Positions 44,701 through 54,003 of a stretch of DNA of 64,000 nucleotides are shown piece after piece (position 1 is the first letter of the stretch; each line of letters opens with the position of its first letter). The position numbers were made by a program, and so were the translations under genes. The notes below the pieces were generated by a model. It had not been told where the DNA came from. It did no database searches and saw nothing but the letters and a program-made list of their open reading frames with translations. Location of the stretch: contig DBFWLO010000010.1 in the NCBI GenBank assembly GCA_048465415.1, positions 1 to 64,000 of the forward strand. The letters run 5' to 3'. Source of the stretch: Scatosoma sp048465415 (lineage in GTDB: Bacteria > Bacillota > Clostridia > Christensenellales > Borkfalkiaceae).

Positions 44701-46262
44701 ACACGGATTCCACTTTGGTTTTGGCGGGAGTTTCCGCAACGCTCATTTCAAAAGACGGCGAAATCGACGGTCAGTATGTTTATGACGAAGAAACGGAAGA
44801 CTATCTCTTTACGGCGGACGGATATGAAATGCGTTTCCGTCTCACGCAGGTAACGAATACGCAGACGCAGCAGACGTATCCCGTATATTATGTCTCCAAT
44901 CCCGATATCATTCTCAACCTTTCTGTCGTTGATAAAGACGATAACGAGATCGGCACGATTAAATGCGACGGTTACGGGACCTGCACCTATTATGATCGCG
45001 GGGAGGATATTACGTATACCGCGAAGATTTCCACGAACGATAAAAAGACGGCATTTTCCGTACGTACGTACAGTGCTGCGGGTACTCTTCTTACCACGCG
45101 TTATTACGAAATTAAGAATGAAGCGGAACCCGGTATCGTATGGGAATATGGGTTTGAAAAAAATACTTATATCGGCTATGATAACGGCAATTATCTCGAA
45201 TACGTGATCACGCTTGACGGACACGGCGTCGCGAAGAAATACAATCTTAACAATACTCTCCTGGAAAGTGGAACGTACGAAATTAATGAGGAAGGCATGT
45301 TGCTTTACACCGCAGCCGGCCAAACAAAAGCAAAGGAATATAAGTTGTTCGCTTCGGGCAGTAGTTCCGCAACTATTTATTTCTGTACGGAGATCGATGA
45401 GAACGAAGGTATTTATTATGCCGACGATTGGTCGGTCCTTATCCTCGACGGGTATGAAGTCAATGCCACTTACATCGACGGAAAAGGGATTCGTTATACG
45501 GGCGGTTATACGATTTTGAAAGACGGATATGTAAAGTTCAGTTCCTCTAAACTTTCCGCTCCGCTGATCGTCACGCTCAATAAGGAAACGGGCAAATATG
45601 CGCTCGCTACCGAGCAGTATATCGCCGAAGGCGGCAAACTTCTTGCCTGGGTGGATTATACTGCGACGACAGTCACTCTTCCCGAAAATATTTCCGAGAT
45701 CGGAGAGGGCGCTTTTGAAGGAATGACCTCGCTCGTCTCGATCACAATGCCCAATGTTACTTCCATCGGTACAGGCGCGTTCTATTACTGTACGTCGCTT
45801 AAAACGGTGGTGGCGAATAAACTTGTTTCAATCGGTTCGCGGGCCTTCTACTATTGCAGTGCGCTGACGGATATAAACGGAGAAAAGATCGAATCGATCG
45901 GTATCCAAAGTTTTTACGGATGCACTTCTCTCACCGAACTTACTCTTACCTCGGTCAAAACGATCGGCGCGCAGGCATTCCTGCACGCGCGTACTCTGCG
46001 GAGTATTACGATTGGAAGCGCGATTGAAGAAATCGGCGATAACGCGTTTGCGTATGTCAATGCAGACGGAAAAGAGGATACGGTTGTTACGGTGACCTTC
46101 CTCGGTACGGGAGTTCCTACATTCGGCGAGGAAATATTTGCGGGTGTTCCCCTTACGGAGCTCGAAATCGTCGTCGTCGATGAAGCGACAAAGGCGGCTT
46201 TCGCGGCGAAATTGGAAGCGTATGCGGAGGCCATCGTTGTAGCGGCAAAGATCGCGGCGTGA
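41712..46262 (+). CDS. Large repeat lipoprotein with InlB-type and LRR_5 regions
   Basis: 1516 aa. A signal peptide ends FAASC with Cys27. Residues 30-340 hold four InlB-type units (GYSFTGWSLGGTGE, TYFGAWFYGNKEIT, GYRFAGWATKVDGD). The long middle (about 340-1300) is a series of beta units built around DGYGTxTY followed by a G-x-Y-x-V strand, such as DGYGTATYTPDGGEPQEGSY, DGYGTCTYYDRGEDITYTAK and DGHGVAKKYNLNNTLLESGT; I do not know this repeat family. Residues about 1310-1480 are LRR_5 units (LVSITMPNVTSIGTGAFYY). It is 33 bp after the LRR lipoprotein and is probably the last gene of this operon. Confidence 0.88.
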   Translation: MKKLNRVLLIAALTVAAFFVTLFAASCSKKPEYNVTFMNGEEIVATVTGHEGDVLEAPAAPQEEGYSFTGWSLGGTGEIKEFPTTIPGEDVTYHANYAKLYAIELNVGSGTLGTQKVYASAGSNLYDALKDVVPTTSDDTYFGAWFYGNKEITSESNTIMPRKDITVRARYKVDYTIQLYKQTEFNVDGYDKDPIVQNGSDYVETKVKPTVVYPEDYEYVSETGEQTELQLSNEKEKNVYIYYCRIIGVNLEFNANEPADTEVAGEMESLYLRKGTETKIAECGYTIQGYRFAGWATKVDGDVAYKPGESFDGQQNLFLYAVWDKGYTDMRGGVDYVYIDHFDKQLAYLERTGISEKLGSYDEDTRIFSFEKNASSKLRGRLALDGEKFYYLDDVEGTYGVYDAYNYEAKSESIKINSYKDAVYTNAEGTSVNGTYTLGKEGDYEFTSESGTAFSFQLTTVDKEGTVGCFIKGSEAGMFFMLDGNSISPLFVLSLDGYGGISIILNLSTSYSGVYQLSQLVEDEIYAAVYMNGEYQALIFRTYIIEGKSIFLTSDGLQNSLEYTYTDEVSGAEKTDVLFIDGYGTATYTPDGGEPQEGSYTVLDSSTYSLQFTPKEGDGFKFTFDSKGKTYQPIEKQCGRYQFMSGGYIYYVLLQVKYDHTATIYVPNADGKTWTPMVNGTYVSVSNPENSFIFTADEDGWVIENEAYRKKYSEFTFRVGVTNNYYIFEIYNAEMEGKILTPGDSNYTFTGYNSVVCNIQSNRYEGSYRIYTPEDGNTFFNYIEILLSNKVTIMLVDISKDSTPVYKEYLGNSYENSYNNPGKYSARIYPLSDNYMAVAIYDEASSMYKFTLLGTFINQDKDENSDADNYFLFNYTAAAPDTEAEILNEFGEFRCQLWTLSGTRIFLQYDENRVHTASGSDGSSMEFTAYGLVNYKASQTAEPVQGRYLQRGALFAFTSFETGKSILFHFTNEEETTYAPAGEKEGEYYFFDGSQPYTDSTLVLAGVSATLISKDGEIDGQYVYDEETEDYLFTADGYEMRFRLTQVTNTQTQQTYPVYYVSNPDIILNLSVVDKDDNEIGTIKCDGYGTCTYYDRGEDITYTAKISTNDKKTAFSVRTYSAAGTLLTTRYYEIKNEAEPGIVWEYGFEKNTYIGYDNGNYLEYVITLDGHGVAKKYNLNNTLLESGTYEINEEGMLLYTAAGQTKAKEYKLFASGSSSATIYFCTEIDENEGIYYADDWSVLILDGYEVNATYIDGKGIRYTGGYTILKDGYVKFSSSKLSAPLIVTLNKETGKYALATEQYIAEGGKLLAWVDYTATTVTLPENISEIGEGAFEGMTSLVSITMPNVTSIGTGAFYYCTSLKTVVANKLVSIGSRAFYYCSALTDINGEKIESIGIQSFYGCTSLTELTLTSVKTIGAQAFLHARTLRSITIGSAIEEIGDNAFAYVNADGKEDTVVTVTFLGTGVPTFGEEIFAGVPLTELEIVVVDEATKAAFAAKLEAYAEAIVVAAKIAA

Positions 46263-46674
46263 TTTATTAGAAACGACGCGGTACAGAAAAAAGTTGTCTC
46301 GTTTGCCGCTTTATTCCCCGCCGGTGCGGAGGAAGAAAGCGGCAATAGACATTTCTATCAGAAAATATAAAAATAAAGTTACAGCATAATGTTCGCCGTT
46401 ATAAAAAAATATAGCCTCTTCTGATAATAAATAACAGATTAAGGTACGTATTGAAAAGGCTGAAAAATTATTTATAAAAGCCGCGAGACATGCTTTACTT
46501 TTTTTGAAATTTGCTATAAAATATATAATGTCACAAAATATATAATCAGGTATTTATACGGTGCAGGCCATCAGGGCATGCTCCGCATCCGTTTATTTTT
46601 AGTTTCCCGTTTGCGTCGCGGTTGGCACAGCTTTTCCGTGGCAGACAGTTTTATGAGTTGAAAAGGAAAGCAAG
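46263..46674 (+). promoter_or_regulatory. Intergenic region with AT-rich promoter candidate
   Basis: These 412 bp contain no credible gene. AAAATATATAAT occurs twice in tandem near 46518-46545, and TATAAT at 46524-46529 may be a -10 box; TTGAAA at 46504-46509 is only 14 bp upstream, too close for a good -35, so the promoter call is tentative. GAAAAGGAAAG is the ribosome binding site of the subtilase gene. No clear terminator follows the previous gene. Confidence 0.45.
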
Positions 46675-49600
46675 ATGACAAAGTACAAACGTAGTGTCTT
46701 AAAACTTCTTTCGGTGGGCGTCGCCTGTGTAATGTGTGCGGGCTTTGTTCTCGGAAACAATAATTTCCAGGGCGATGATTTGTCGTCCGGATCTTCGTCT
46801 AAAAAAATAGGCTTATACGATCGTTCGCTCAAAACGAACGTCGAAGACTATTTCGACGATTCGGTCGTATATAAACTTCCCGAGACGGTTAAGAAAAATC
46901 AGGAAATTTCCGTAATTGTCGAGATGAGCGTCGACAGTGTGCTCGATTCTTATAAAGACGATGCAAACGGTGCGCGTTCCGTCGCGGAATATCGGACGAG
47001 CAAAAAGGGTGTCGCCGCCTTGAAGGAGATCGACAAAAAAAGAGCGGAGCTCGTCAAAAAGCTGAATAAGTCGGGGATTCCCTATAAACAAGGAGAAACC
47101 TACGATACTGTTTTAAGCGGCTTCGAGATCACGCTTAAAGCGCGCGATTTTGACGAGTTACAAAATCTGTTTGGTTCGAAAGCGACTTTGATCGTCGGCG
47201 AAGAATATGAAGCAGCGCAGACAGATGTGGTCGAGAACGACGTCAACGTATACTCTACCGGTATTTTTGACAGTTCCGACTCCGAATATCAGGGGAACGG
47301 CGTGGTTATTGCCGTACTCGATACGGGACTCGATTACACCCACACGGCGTTTAATGTGGATAATTTTACCACACCGGACGAAGATCTGGCGTTCACACTC
47401 GGTGATGGCTCTGAAAAGGACGTCTCCAAGAAAGTAGGCGCGACCACTGCGGCGACGTTTACCTCGGGCCTTACCGGCGAAGATGTTTACGTTAACAAAA
47501 AAGTTCCCTATGCGTACGATTATGCGGATAAGGATCCCGACGTCCTTCCCATCGACAGTGCGCATGGTACACATGTCGCGGGCATTATTGCGGGAAAAGA
47601 CGACACGATCACGGGTGTTGCGCCCAACGCGCAGCTCGCAATTATGAAGGTGTTCTCCGACTCCGCTCAGGGCGCGAAAACCTCGTGGATTCTCGCCGCG
47701 TTGGAGGATTGCGTCACTCTCGGGGTAGACGTCATCAATATGTCTCTCGGTACTGCTTGCGGATTTTCCCGCGAAGTCGACGAGACGGAAAAAAATAAGA
47801 TTTACGACAGTATCAAGGAAGCGGGTATCAGTTTGATCGCTGCGGCGTCCAACGATTACAACGCGACGTTCAGTTCGGAGAAAAACGGAAATCTCGGACT
47901 TACTTCCAATCCCGATTCCGGTACGGTTGGCGCGCCGTCCACTTATGACGCGGCGTTGTCCGTCGCTTCTATCAGCGGCGTAAAAACTCCGTACCTTATG
48001 TATAACGACAAAGTTATATATTTTAAAGAAGCCAACGATAAAGCGTCCAAACCCAAGAACTTCGTTAACGAAATTCTTAATGCGAACGAGAACTCGAAAA
48101 CGTTTGAATACGTGACGATTGCTGGGTTCGGAAGCGCGGTCGATTATAACGGCCTCGACGTGAAAGGGAAGATCGCTCTCGTAAAGCGCGGTACGACGAC
48201 GTTCGAGGATAAAGCGAAAGCGGCGACCGATGCCGGCGCGGCGGGCGTTATCATTTACAATAATGTTTCGGGTGAAATTTCTATGGCAATCGGTTCTGCT
48301 TCGGCAGCCGTTTGCTCCATTTCTCAGGACGACGGCGAGCTTCTCGCAAAAAACGCCACCGGTAAACTTACGATCAGCCGCGAACAGGTAGCGGGACCGT
48401 TTATGTCAGATTTCTCGTCATGGGGACCTACCTCCGACTTGAAGATAAAACCCGAAATCACTGCTCACGGAGGGGATATTCTCTCCGCTGTGCCCGGACA
48501 GGGATATGAAAAACTTTCCGGTACGTCTATGGCCGCGCCCAATCAGGCCGGCGTAACGTCGTTGATCCGTCAGTACGTCAAAGAGTATGTCGCGACCGAT
48601 GCAAGCAATACGAAAGAAGTTACAGCGCTCGTCAATCAGATCATGATGTCGACGACGGACATTGCCTATAATAAAATCGGACTTCCTTATGCGGTGAGAA
48701 AGCAAGGCTCCGGTCTTGCCAACCTGATTAAGGCGACGACGACGCCCGCGTATTTGACTACGTTTGAAAACGGGCGGGCAATGGATAAAACCAAACTCGA
48801 ACTCGGCGACGATAAGAATAAGACGGGCACCTATGAAATGACCTTTGCCATTAATAATATAGGTCAAACTATGCTTACATACGATGTCGACGCTATCGTG
48901 ATGACCGAGGGAGTAAGCTCGACTTATACCAATCACGGCGAAACGACCGTAACCGAGGAAGGCTATCTTTTGAACGGCGCTTCGCGGAAAGTCACGTCTG
49001 TTTCCGGCGATGGTTCGGCGAGCGGCAATACCGTTACTGTCAGTGCCGGCGGTACGCTGCAAGTTACCGTTACGGTTACTCTTTCTGACGAGGATAAACA
49101 ATATTTAGATGAATCTTTCGAGAACGGTATGTATGTCGAAGGGTTCGTCACTTTGACCGCGCGCGGGACTAAGGGGATCAATCTGAACGTTCCTTTCCTC
49201 ACTTTTTACGGAGATTGGACGCAGGCTCCCATTTTCGACGAGGAATATTTCGACACGAATGCGGACGAAATCGACGCGGGAATAGATGATGCCGACAAGG
49301 TCATGGAAGACGCGTATGCGACGAAAGTGATCGGCGGATTGTATAGCGATTATATTGCTTATTTGGGATCGTACTGGTTTAAGCAGGATCCTTCGGCAAC
49401 TCAGATAGCCGCGCAGAGGGATCATGTGGCGATATCCAACCAAAATAACGGGGCTAGCGGAAACACTACGATCAATCAGCTCGAATATATCTGGGCGGGT
49501 ATGCTGCGTAACGCGAAGCATGTCGACGTAAAAATCGTGGAAGATTCCACGGGCGAAGTGGTATTTACAAAGACAAATTATAATCAGCGTAAATCTTATA

Positions 49601-52600
49601 GTTCGGGCGGATCGATTTATTATTCGTCCATCGACATCGGATTCAGCGCGATTGAACAAAGTCTTAAAAACAACACCAAATATACGGTTACCGTCGACGC
49701 CTATATCGACTGGGAGGGTGAACAGAACAATAAGCGGAGTACCATCGAGTTCCCGCTGTACATAGATTTTGAGGCTCCGATTGTCACGGGTGTCAATTAT
49801 CGTACCGTATACGACAAAATTAATAAGACGACGAAGCTGTACGCCGATCTCAGCGTGTACGACAACCATTACGCAATGGCGACGCAGGTCGGACAGGTCA
49901 CTCATTCCGACAAAGGATTTTCTCTCTCTTCTTTCGGAAAATATATGACGCCCATCTATTCGTCGTTCAACTCGACTTCCGTCGTGACGGTCGAGCTCAC
50001 CGATTATATTAATAATTTGAAAGAGTCGGACGGACTTATTTATAATAAAGACGGCACGACGACAATCGACGAAAACAATAATACTTTTGTTGCTGTGGTT
50101 TATGATTATGCCATGAATCATGCGATTTATGAAATTCCCTTACCCGACAACATCGCTTCCATTTTCTTTGAGGTCGATGCAGACGCTAAAAAAGGAGCTT
50201 TGAACGACAAACAGATCGAGGCGGGAAAAATTACCGAAGGCGAACAAGTTCTCGTCATGAGTCCGAACGAAACGTTCAAACTTACAGATGTGCTTCAAGT
50301 TTATCCTTCGTCGAGCTGGGTTTCTACACTGGATTACGTTGTCAGCGATGAGGCAATTATCGGGGTGGTCAACGGAACGGTTGTAGCTCGCTCTTCGGGC
50401 AAGGCGACCATTACCGTAAAGGGTAAAAACGGAGCGGGAGAAGAAATTTCCGCTACGCTCGACGTTACGGTTCTTGCACCTGAAGATACCGCGCTCGGCT
50501 ATATCAAATACGACGCGATTGCCGCCAACAGATTTGATGTAACCGGCTTCTACACGGATAACGCTTTTGTCGTTCAATCGACGGACGACCGCACGATTGG
50601 GGAAACGGGCAGTCTAAATGTATTCGGACCGACTCTCGAAATTTCCATGTATCCTTCCGAACAGGTAACCTTGCGCTATATACTCGACGCGTATTTTCCG
50701 GATCGTACAACGGTGAAATTTTCGTCTTCGAGAACGGATATCGCTTCCATAGACGAGAACGGTACAATCACGGCCAAGTATACGGCAAACAGAGACACGA
50801 AAACCTATATCGCAGTATCGCTTCTTTTGGACGGTGAGCAGAGCACAAGCGTACGTATAGCGGTTACAGTCAAAAATCCGTTCATTACGAACAGTATTTA
50901 TCTGAACTCTTACCGGGGCGCGGGAGACGAGAACAACTGCGTCGTCATTCCCGACGATCTCGGCATAACAACGATCTATTTATATGCTTTTTCGGGCTAC
51001 GATCTCGTAGAAAAAGATCTGGAGAACGGCGATGTCATCACCGAAGAGGATCCTTATCATCTGAAACAGCAATTCCTCGGCAACAATAAGATCAAAAAGG
51101 TTATTATTCCCGAAGGGGTTACGGAAATCAGTCAATATGCTTTCGCCAATTGTACGGCTTTGGAAGAAATTGTGCTTCCTTCGACGTTGAAAAAGATAGG
51201 TTACGGTGCGTTCTACAACTGTACTTCTTTGTCGAAAATCAACCTTGGTGACGTTCAATTCATCAATAAGGAGGCGTTTTATAAAACGGCCATTACCGAG
51301 GCGGATTTCTCTTCTATCGTATCGTTCGGCGATTACGCTTTTCGCGAAAGCAAATTGAATGTACTTCAACTGCCTGCCTCTGGTCAATCCATAGGTGTGG
51401 GCGCCTTCCAGTCTTGCGAGAATCTCGCGGAAGTGACGTTTGATGCGGAAAAAATCAAGGTTGGTAAATCCGCGTTTGCGGGTTGCAAGAAGCTTACTTC
51501 CATTTCTATCAATGCGGCGGTTATTTCTGCGGAAGCTTTCAAGGATTGCGCGGAGCTGAGTAAAGTAACGCTCGGCAAGGACGTTTCTGTCATCGGCGAA
51601 TATGCTTTCTCTGGAACCAAGGTGGCAAAATTCCGGCTCGATCCCAATAATACCGTGCTTTCCATAAAAAATGGCGATGATTCGATTCTTTATAAAAATA
51701 ACGGCAAGCAGCTGGTAGTCGCCGCGCCTGCGGCTAAGACGACGAGAGTCGAGACGGACGCGACTTCTATCGCTACGGGAGCGTTTTCCAAAAATACAAA
51801 TCTCATTTCCATCGTCGCGAATAACGTGACAGAGGTCGGGGACTATGCTTTCGCCTACTGCACGTCGCTCATGTCCGTCTCAATGAACAATTTGAAATGG
51901 ATCGGAAATTACGCGTTTATGGGTACTGCGATGCAAAACGTTCCGAACAGTATGGGACTTATTGCGATCGGAGATTATGCGTTTGCGGGAACAAGACTCG
52001 CTTCCGTCAATATCCCGGATAATACAGAGGTCGGAAACTTCGCTTTTGCAAGCAACAATTTTCTTAAAGTCGCTACGCTCGGCAACGGCGTAACGCTCGG
52101 CGAAGGAGCTTTCTACCGTACCGCGCTTACCAGTGTCACCGCGGGATCTGATTTAAATATCGGTGCCGGAGCGTTCAATTCTTTAACCACTTTGACGAAG
52201 GTTACCTTAGGTGCCGGAGCGAAAATCGGGGATGTTGCCTTTTTAGGTACCAAGTCATTGTCTTCTATCGATCTTTCTCATGTTTCTTCGATCGGCGTGA
52301 ATGCTTTCCAGGGTGCCACGAAATTAACTTCTATCGATCTCACGGATTTGGAATTTTTGGGCGAATCTGCGTTTTACGGGGCCAGCGCACTTACCTCCGT
52401 GGTATTCGGCGATAAATTGACGAATATTTCGGTCGGCGCGTTCTATGGCTGTACCTCTTTGACAAATGTAACTTTAAGCAATTCGATTATCGAATTGGGT
52501 AATTATGCGTTTTCGGGTGCGGCGCTCGAAAATATTAATCTCAATCACGTGGCAGTCATCGGGGACGGCGCGTTGACTTCGACTCCTATTAAGTCGGTTA

Positions 52601-53988
52601 CTTTGGCCGAAGGGGCAAAAATCGGCGAGGGTGCGTTCAGCGGCTGCGAAAATCTCGCCTCTGTGAAAAATCTTGATAAAGCCGTATACATAGGCGGCTA
52701 CGCGTTTGTTAAAACGGCGCTCACGAACGCGAATCTTGATTCCGCGACATACATAGGAGATTTCGCCTTCGCTAACACGAAGATTACCTCCGTGTCGTTT
52801 GGTGTGGCTTTTGACGAAAACGGAAATCAAAGCAGTAAGGGTAAATTACAGTCTCTTGGAGAGAATCCTTTCTATAATTGCGAAATCGAAACGTATGCGG
52901 TGAATCGTAACGTGTATTTCAACGATAAAGTTGTAGGGACTGAGTCGGTCGATAACTATGACATATCGGAGAACGTAAAGATTATTTCGGGCGTTTTGTA
53001 TCAAACCGTTCCTAACGGTTGGGAGCTCGTTTCCTATCCTATGTCGGACGTCCGTACTTCGTATGTGGTTGAAGAAGGAACTGTCCGGATCGGTGCGAGC
53101 GCATTTTCCGGCAGCGCTTTGAAAAACGTGACGATTGCTTCTACCGTAGCGGCCATCGGCGATAAAGCCTTCTATGCCTGTGAGAACCTTCAAATGGTCG
53201 TGTTCAAGGGGTATACAGCGCCCATCTTGGAAGAAATGTACGACGAAAACTATATCAATACGCTGCCTATACCCTATGAAGGATATTTCTCATATAAGAA
53301 CTACGTCATCGAAGGTCTGGGTATTTCCAAATACTATATGTGGAACGTGACCTCTATGTTCAACGATTTCTATTTCGGAGCGAACTTTGCAAACTATATA
53401 GGCAGAATCGACAATAAGCTTATTATGGTCAAACCGATCAACGGACTGAATTATGATTCGTTTATCTTCGGTCAGTATTTCGAAACGATAGTAGAAGGTT
53501 CGACGGCCGCAGATCAGACAACGCTTGCGGCGATCGTGGCAATCGACGGAATTCCGAAAGATATCGAGCTTACGCCCGAGTGCGAGAGACTTGTCGCCGA
53601 GGCAAGGAACGCTTACGATAAGATAAGCACGAACGATCAGCGCGCGTTGGTTACCAACATCAGCAAGCTCACCGATGCGGAGAGAAGAATCAATTATCTC
53701 AAATCGCTCGAAAAAGTAGATCCCCCTCCCCAGCCTCCGACAGAAAAGTCGTATACCACAGTCATCATTATTTCTGTTTGCTGCGGCGCTGCGGTTATCG
53801 CGGGTGTGATCGTGGTGATATTCGTGCTCAGATCGCGTAAAAATAAAGGTAAACCCGACGGCGGTGTGGAGGAACTCACCGGCAGTACGGGGGAACTCGC
53901 AGTCGGCGAGGACGACACGAAAAACGATACGGACGACAACGCGGCGCATTCGTCAGACGTAGATACGGATGAAAAAACAGACGACTGA
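46675..53988 (+). CDS. Membrane-anchored subtilisin-like protease fused to LRR_5 repeats
   Basis: 2437 aa. Signal peptide (KLLSVGVACVMCAGFVLG), then an inhibitor-I9-like prodomain (about 60-170). The S8 catalytic triad is complete: Asp216 in VIAVLDTGLDYTHTAF, His297 in HGTHVAGIIAG, Ser618 in GTSMAAPNQAG. A PA domain is inserted at about 455-570 (GKIALVKRGTTTFEDKAKAA). C-terminal to the protease lie Fn3-like domains as in C5a peptidase/lactocepin, a Big_2-like domain near 1200-1270, about 25 LRR_5 units (about 1440-2090), a helical part, and a single membrane helix near 2362-2385 (VIIISVCCGAAVIAGVIVVI) with an acidic cytoplasmic tail. It cuts proteins outside the cell; the LRR part may hold the substrate. 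It is followed by lipoproteins and an oligopeptide importer, which fits a feeding role. Confidence 0.95.
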   Translation: MTKYKRSVLKLLSVGVACVMCAGFVLGNNNFQGDDLSSGSSSKKIGLYDRSLKTNVEDYFDDSVVYKLPETVKKNQEISVIVEMSVDSVLDSYKDDANGARSVAEYRTSKKGVAALKEIDKKRAELVKKLNKSGIPYKQGETYDTVLSGFEITLKARDFDELQNLFGSKATLIVGEEYEAAQTDVVENDVNVYSTGIFDSSDSEYQGNGVVIAVLDTGLDYTHTAFNVDNFTTPDEDLAFTLGDGSEKDVSKKVGATTAATFTSGLTGEDVYVNKKVPYAYDYADKDPDVLPIDSAHGTHVAGIIAGKDDTITGVAPNAQLAIMKVFSDSAQGAKTSWILAALEDCVTLGVDVINMSLGTACGFSREVDETEKNKIYDSIKEAGISLIAAASNDYNATFSSEKNGNLGLTSNPDSGTVGAPSTYDAALSVASISGVKTPYLMYNDKVIYFKEANDKASKPKNFVNEILNANENSKTFEYVTIAGFGSAVDYNGLDVKGKIALVKRGTTTFEDKAKAATDAGAAGVIIYNNVSGEISMAIGSASAAVCSISQDDGELLAKNATGKLTISREQVAGPFMSDFSSWGPTSDLKIKPEITAHGGDILSAVPGQGYEKLSGTSMAAPNQAGVTSLIRQYVKEYVATDASNTKEVTALVNQIMMSTTDIAYNKIGLPYAVRKQGSGLANLIKATTTPAYLTTFENGRAMDKTKLELGDDKNKTGTYEMTFAINNIGQTMLTYDVDAIVMTEGVSSTYTNHGETTVTEEGYLLNGASRKVTSVSGDGSASGNTVTVSAGGTLQVTVTVTLSDEDKQYLDESFENGMYVEGFVTLTARGTKGINLNVPFLTFYGDWTQAPIFDEEYFDTNADEIDAGIDDADKVMEDAYATKVIGGLYSDYIAYLGSYWFKQDPSATQIAAQRDHVAISNQNNGASGNTTINQLEYIWAGMLRNAKHVDVKIVEDSTGEVVFTKTNYNQRKSYSSGGSIYYSSIDIGFSAIEQSLKNNTKYTVTVDAYIDWEGEQNNKRSTIEFPLYIDFEAPIVTGVNYRTVYDKINKTTKLYADLSVYDNHYAMATQVGQVTHSDKGFSLSSFGKYMTPIYSSFNSTSVVTVELTDYINNLKESDGLIYNKDGTTTIDENNNTFVAVVYDYAMNHAIYEIPLPDNIASIFFEVDADAKKGALNDKQIEAGKITEGEQVLVMSPNETFKLTDVLQVYPSSSWVSTLDYVVSDEAIIGVVNGTVVARSSGKATITVKGKNGAGEEISATLDVTVLAPEDTALGYIKYDAIAANRFDVTGFYTDNAFVVQSTDDRTIGETGSLNVFGPTLEISMYPSEQVTLRYILDAYFPDRTTVKFSSSRTDIASIDENGTITAKYTANRDTKTYIAVSLLLDGEQSTSVRIAVTVKNPFITNSIYLNSYRGAGDENNCVVIPDDLGITTIYLYAFSGYDLVEKDLENGDVITEEDPYHLKQQFLGNNKIKKVIIPEGVTEISQYAFANCTALEEIVLPSTLKKIGYGAFYNCTSLSKINLGDVQFINKEAFYKTAITEADFSSIVSFGDYAFRESKLNVLQLPASGQSIGVGAFQSCENLAEVTFDAEKIKVGKSAFAGCKKLTSISINAAVISAEAFKDCAELSKVTLGKDVSVIGEYAFSGTKVAKFRLDPNNTVLSIKNGDDSILYKNNGKQLVVAAPAAKTTRVETDATSIATGAFSKNTNLISIVANNVTEVGDYAFAYCTSLMSVSMNNLKWIGNYAFMGTAMQNVPNSMGLIAIGDYAFAGTRLASVNIPDNTEVGNFAFASNNFLKVATLGNGVTLGEGAFYRTALTSVTAGSDLNIGAGAFNSLTTLTKVTLGAGAKIGDVAFLGTKSLSSIDLSHVSSIGVNAFQGATKLTSIDLTDLEFLGESAFYGASALTSVVFGDKLTNISVGAFYGCTSLTNVTLSNSIIELGNYAFSGAALENINLNHVAVIGDGALTSTPIKSVTLAEGAKIGEGAFSGCENLASVKNLDKAVYIGGYAFVKTALTNANLDSATYIGDFAFANTKITSVSFGVAFDENGNQSSKGKLQSLGENPFYNCEIETYAVNRNVYFNDKVVGTESVDNYDISENVKIISGVLYQTVPNGWELVSYPMSDVRTSYVVEEGTVRIGASAFSGSALKNVTIASTVAAIGDKAFYACENLQMVVFKGYTAPILEEMYDENYINTLPIPYEGYFSYKNYVIEGLGISKYYMWNVTSMFNDFYFGANFANYIGRIDNKLIMVKPINGLNYDSFIFGQYFETIVEGSTAADQTTLAAIVAIDGIPKDIELTPECERLVAEARNAYDKISTNDQRALVTNISKLTDAERRINYLKSLEKVDPPPQPPTEKSYTTVIIISVCCGAAVIAGVIVVIFVLRSRKNKGKPDGGVEELTGSTGELAVGEDDTKNDTDDNAAHSSDVDTDEKTDD

Positions 53989-54003
53989 CGTACGAGGAGC
54001 AAG

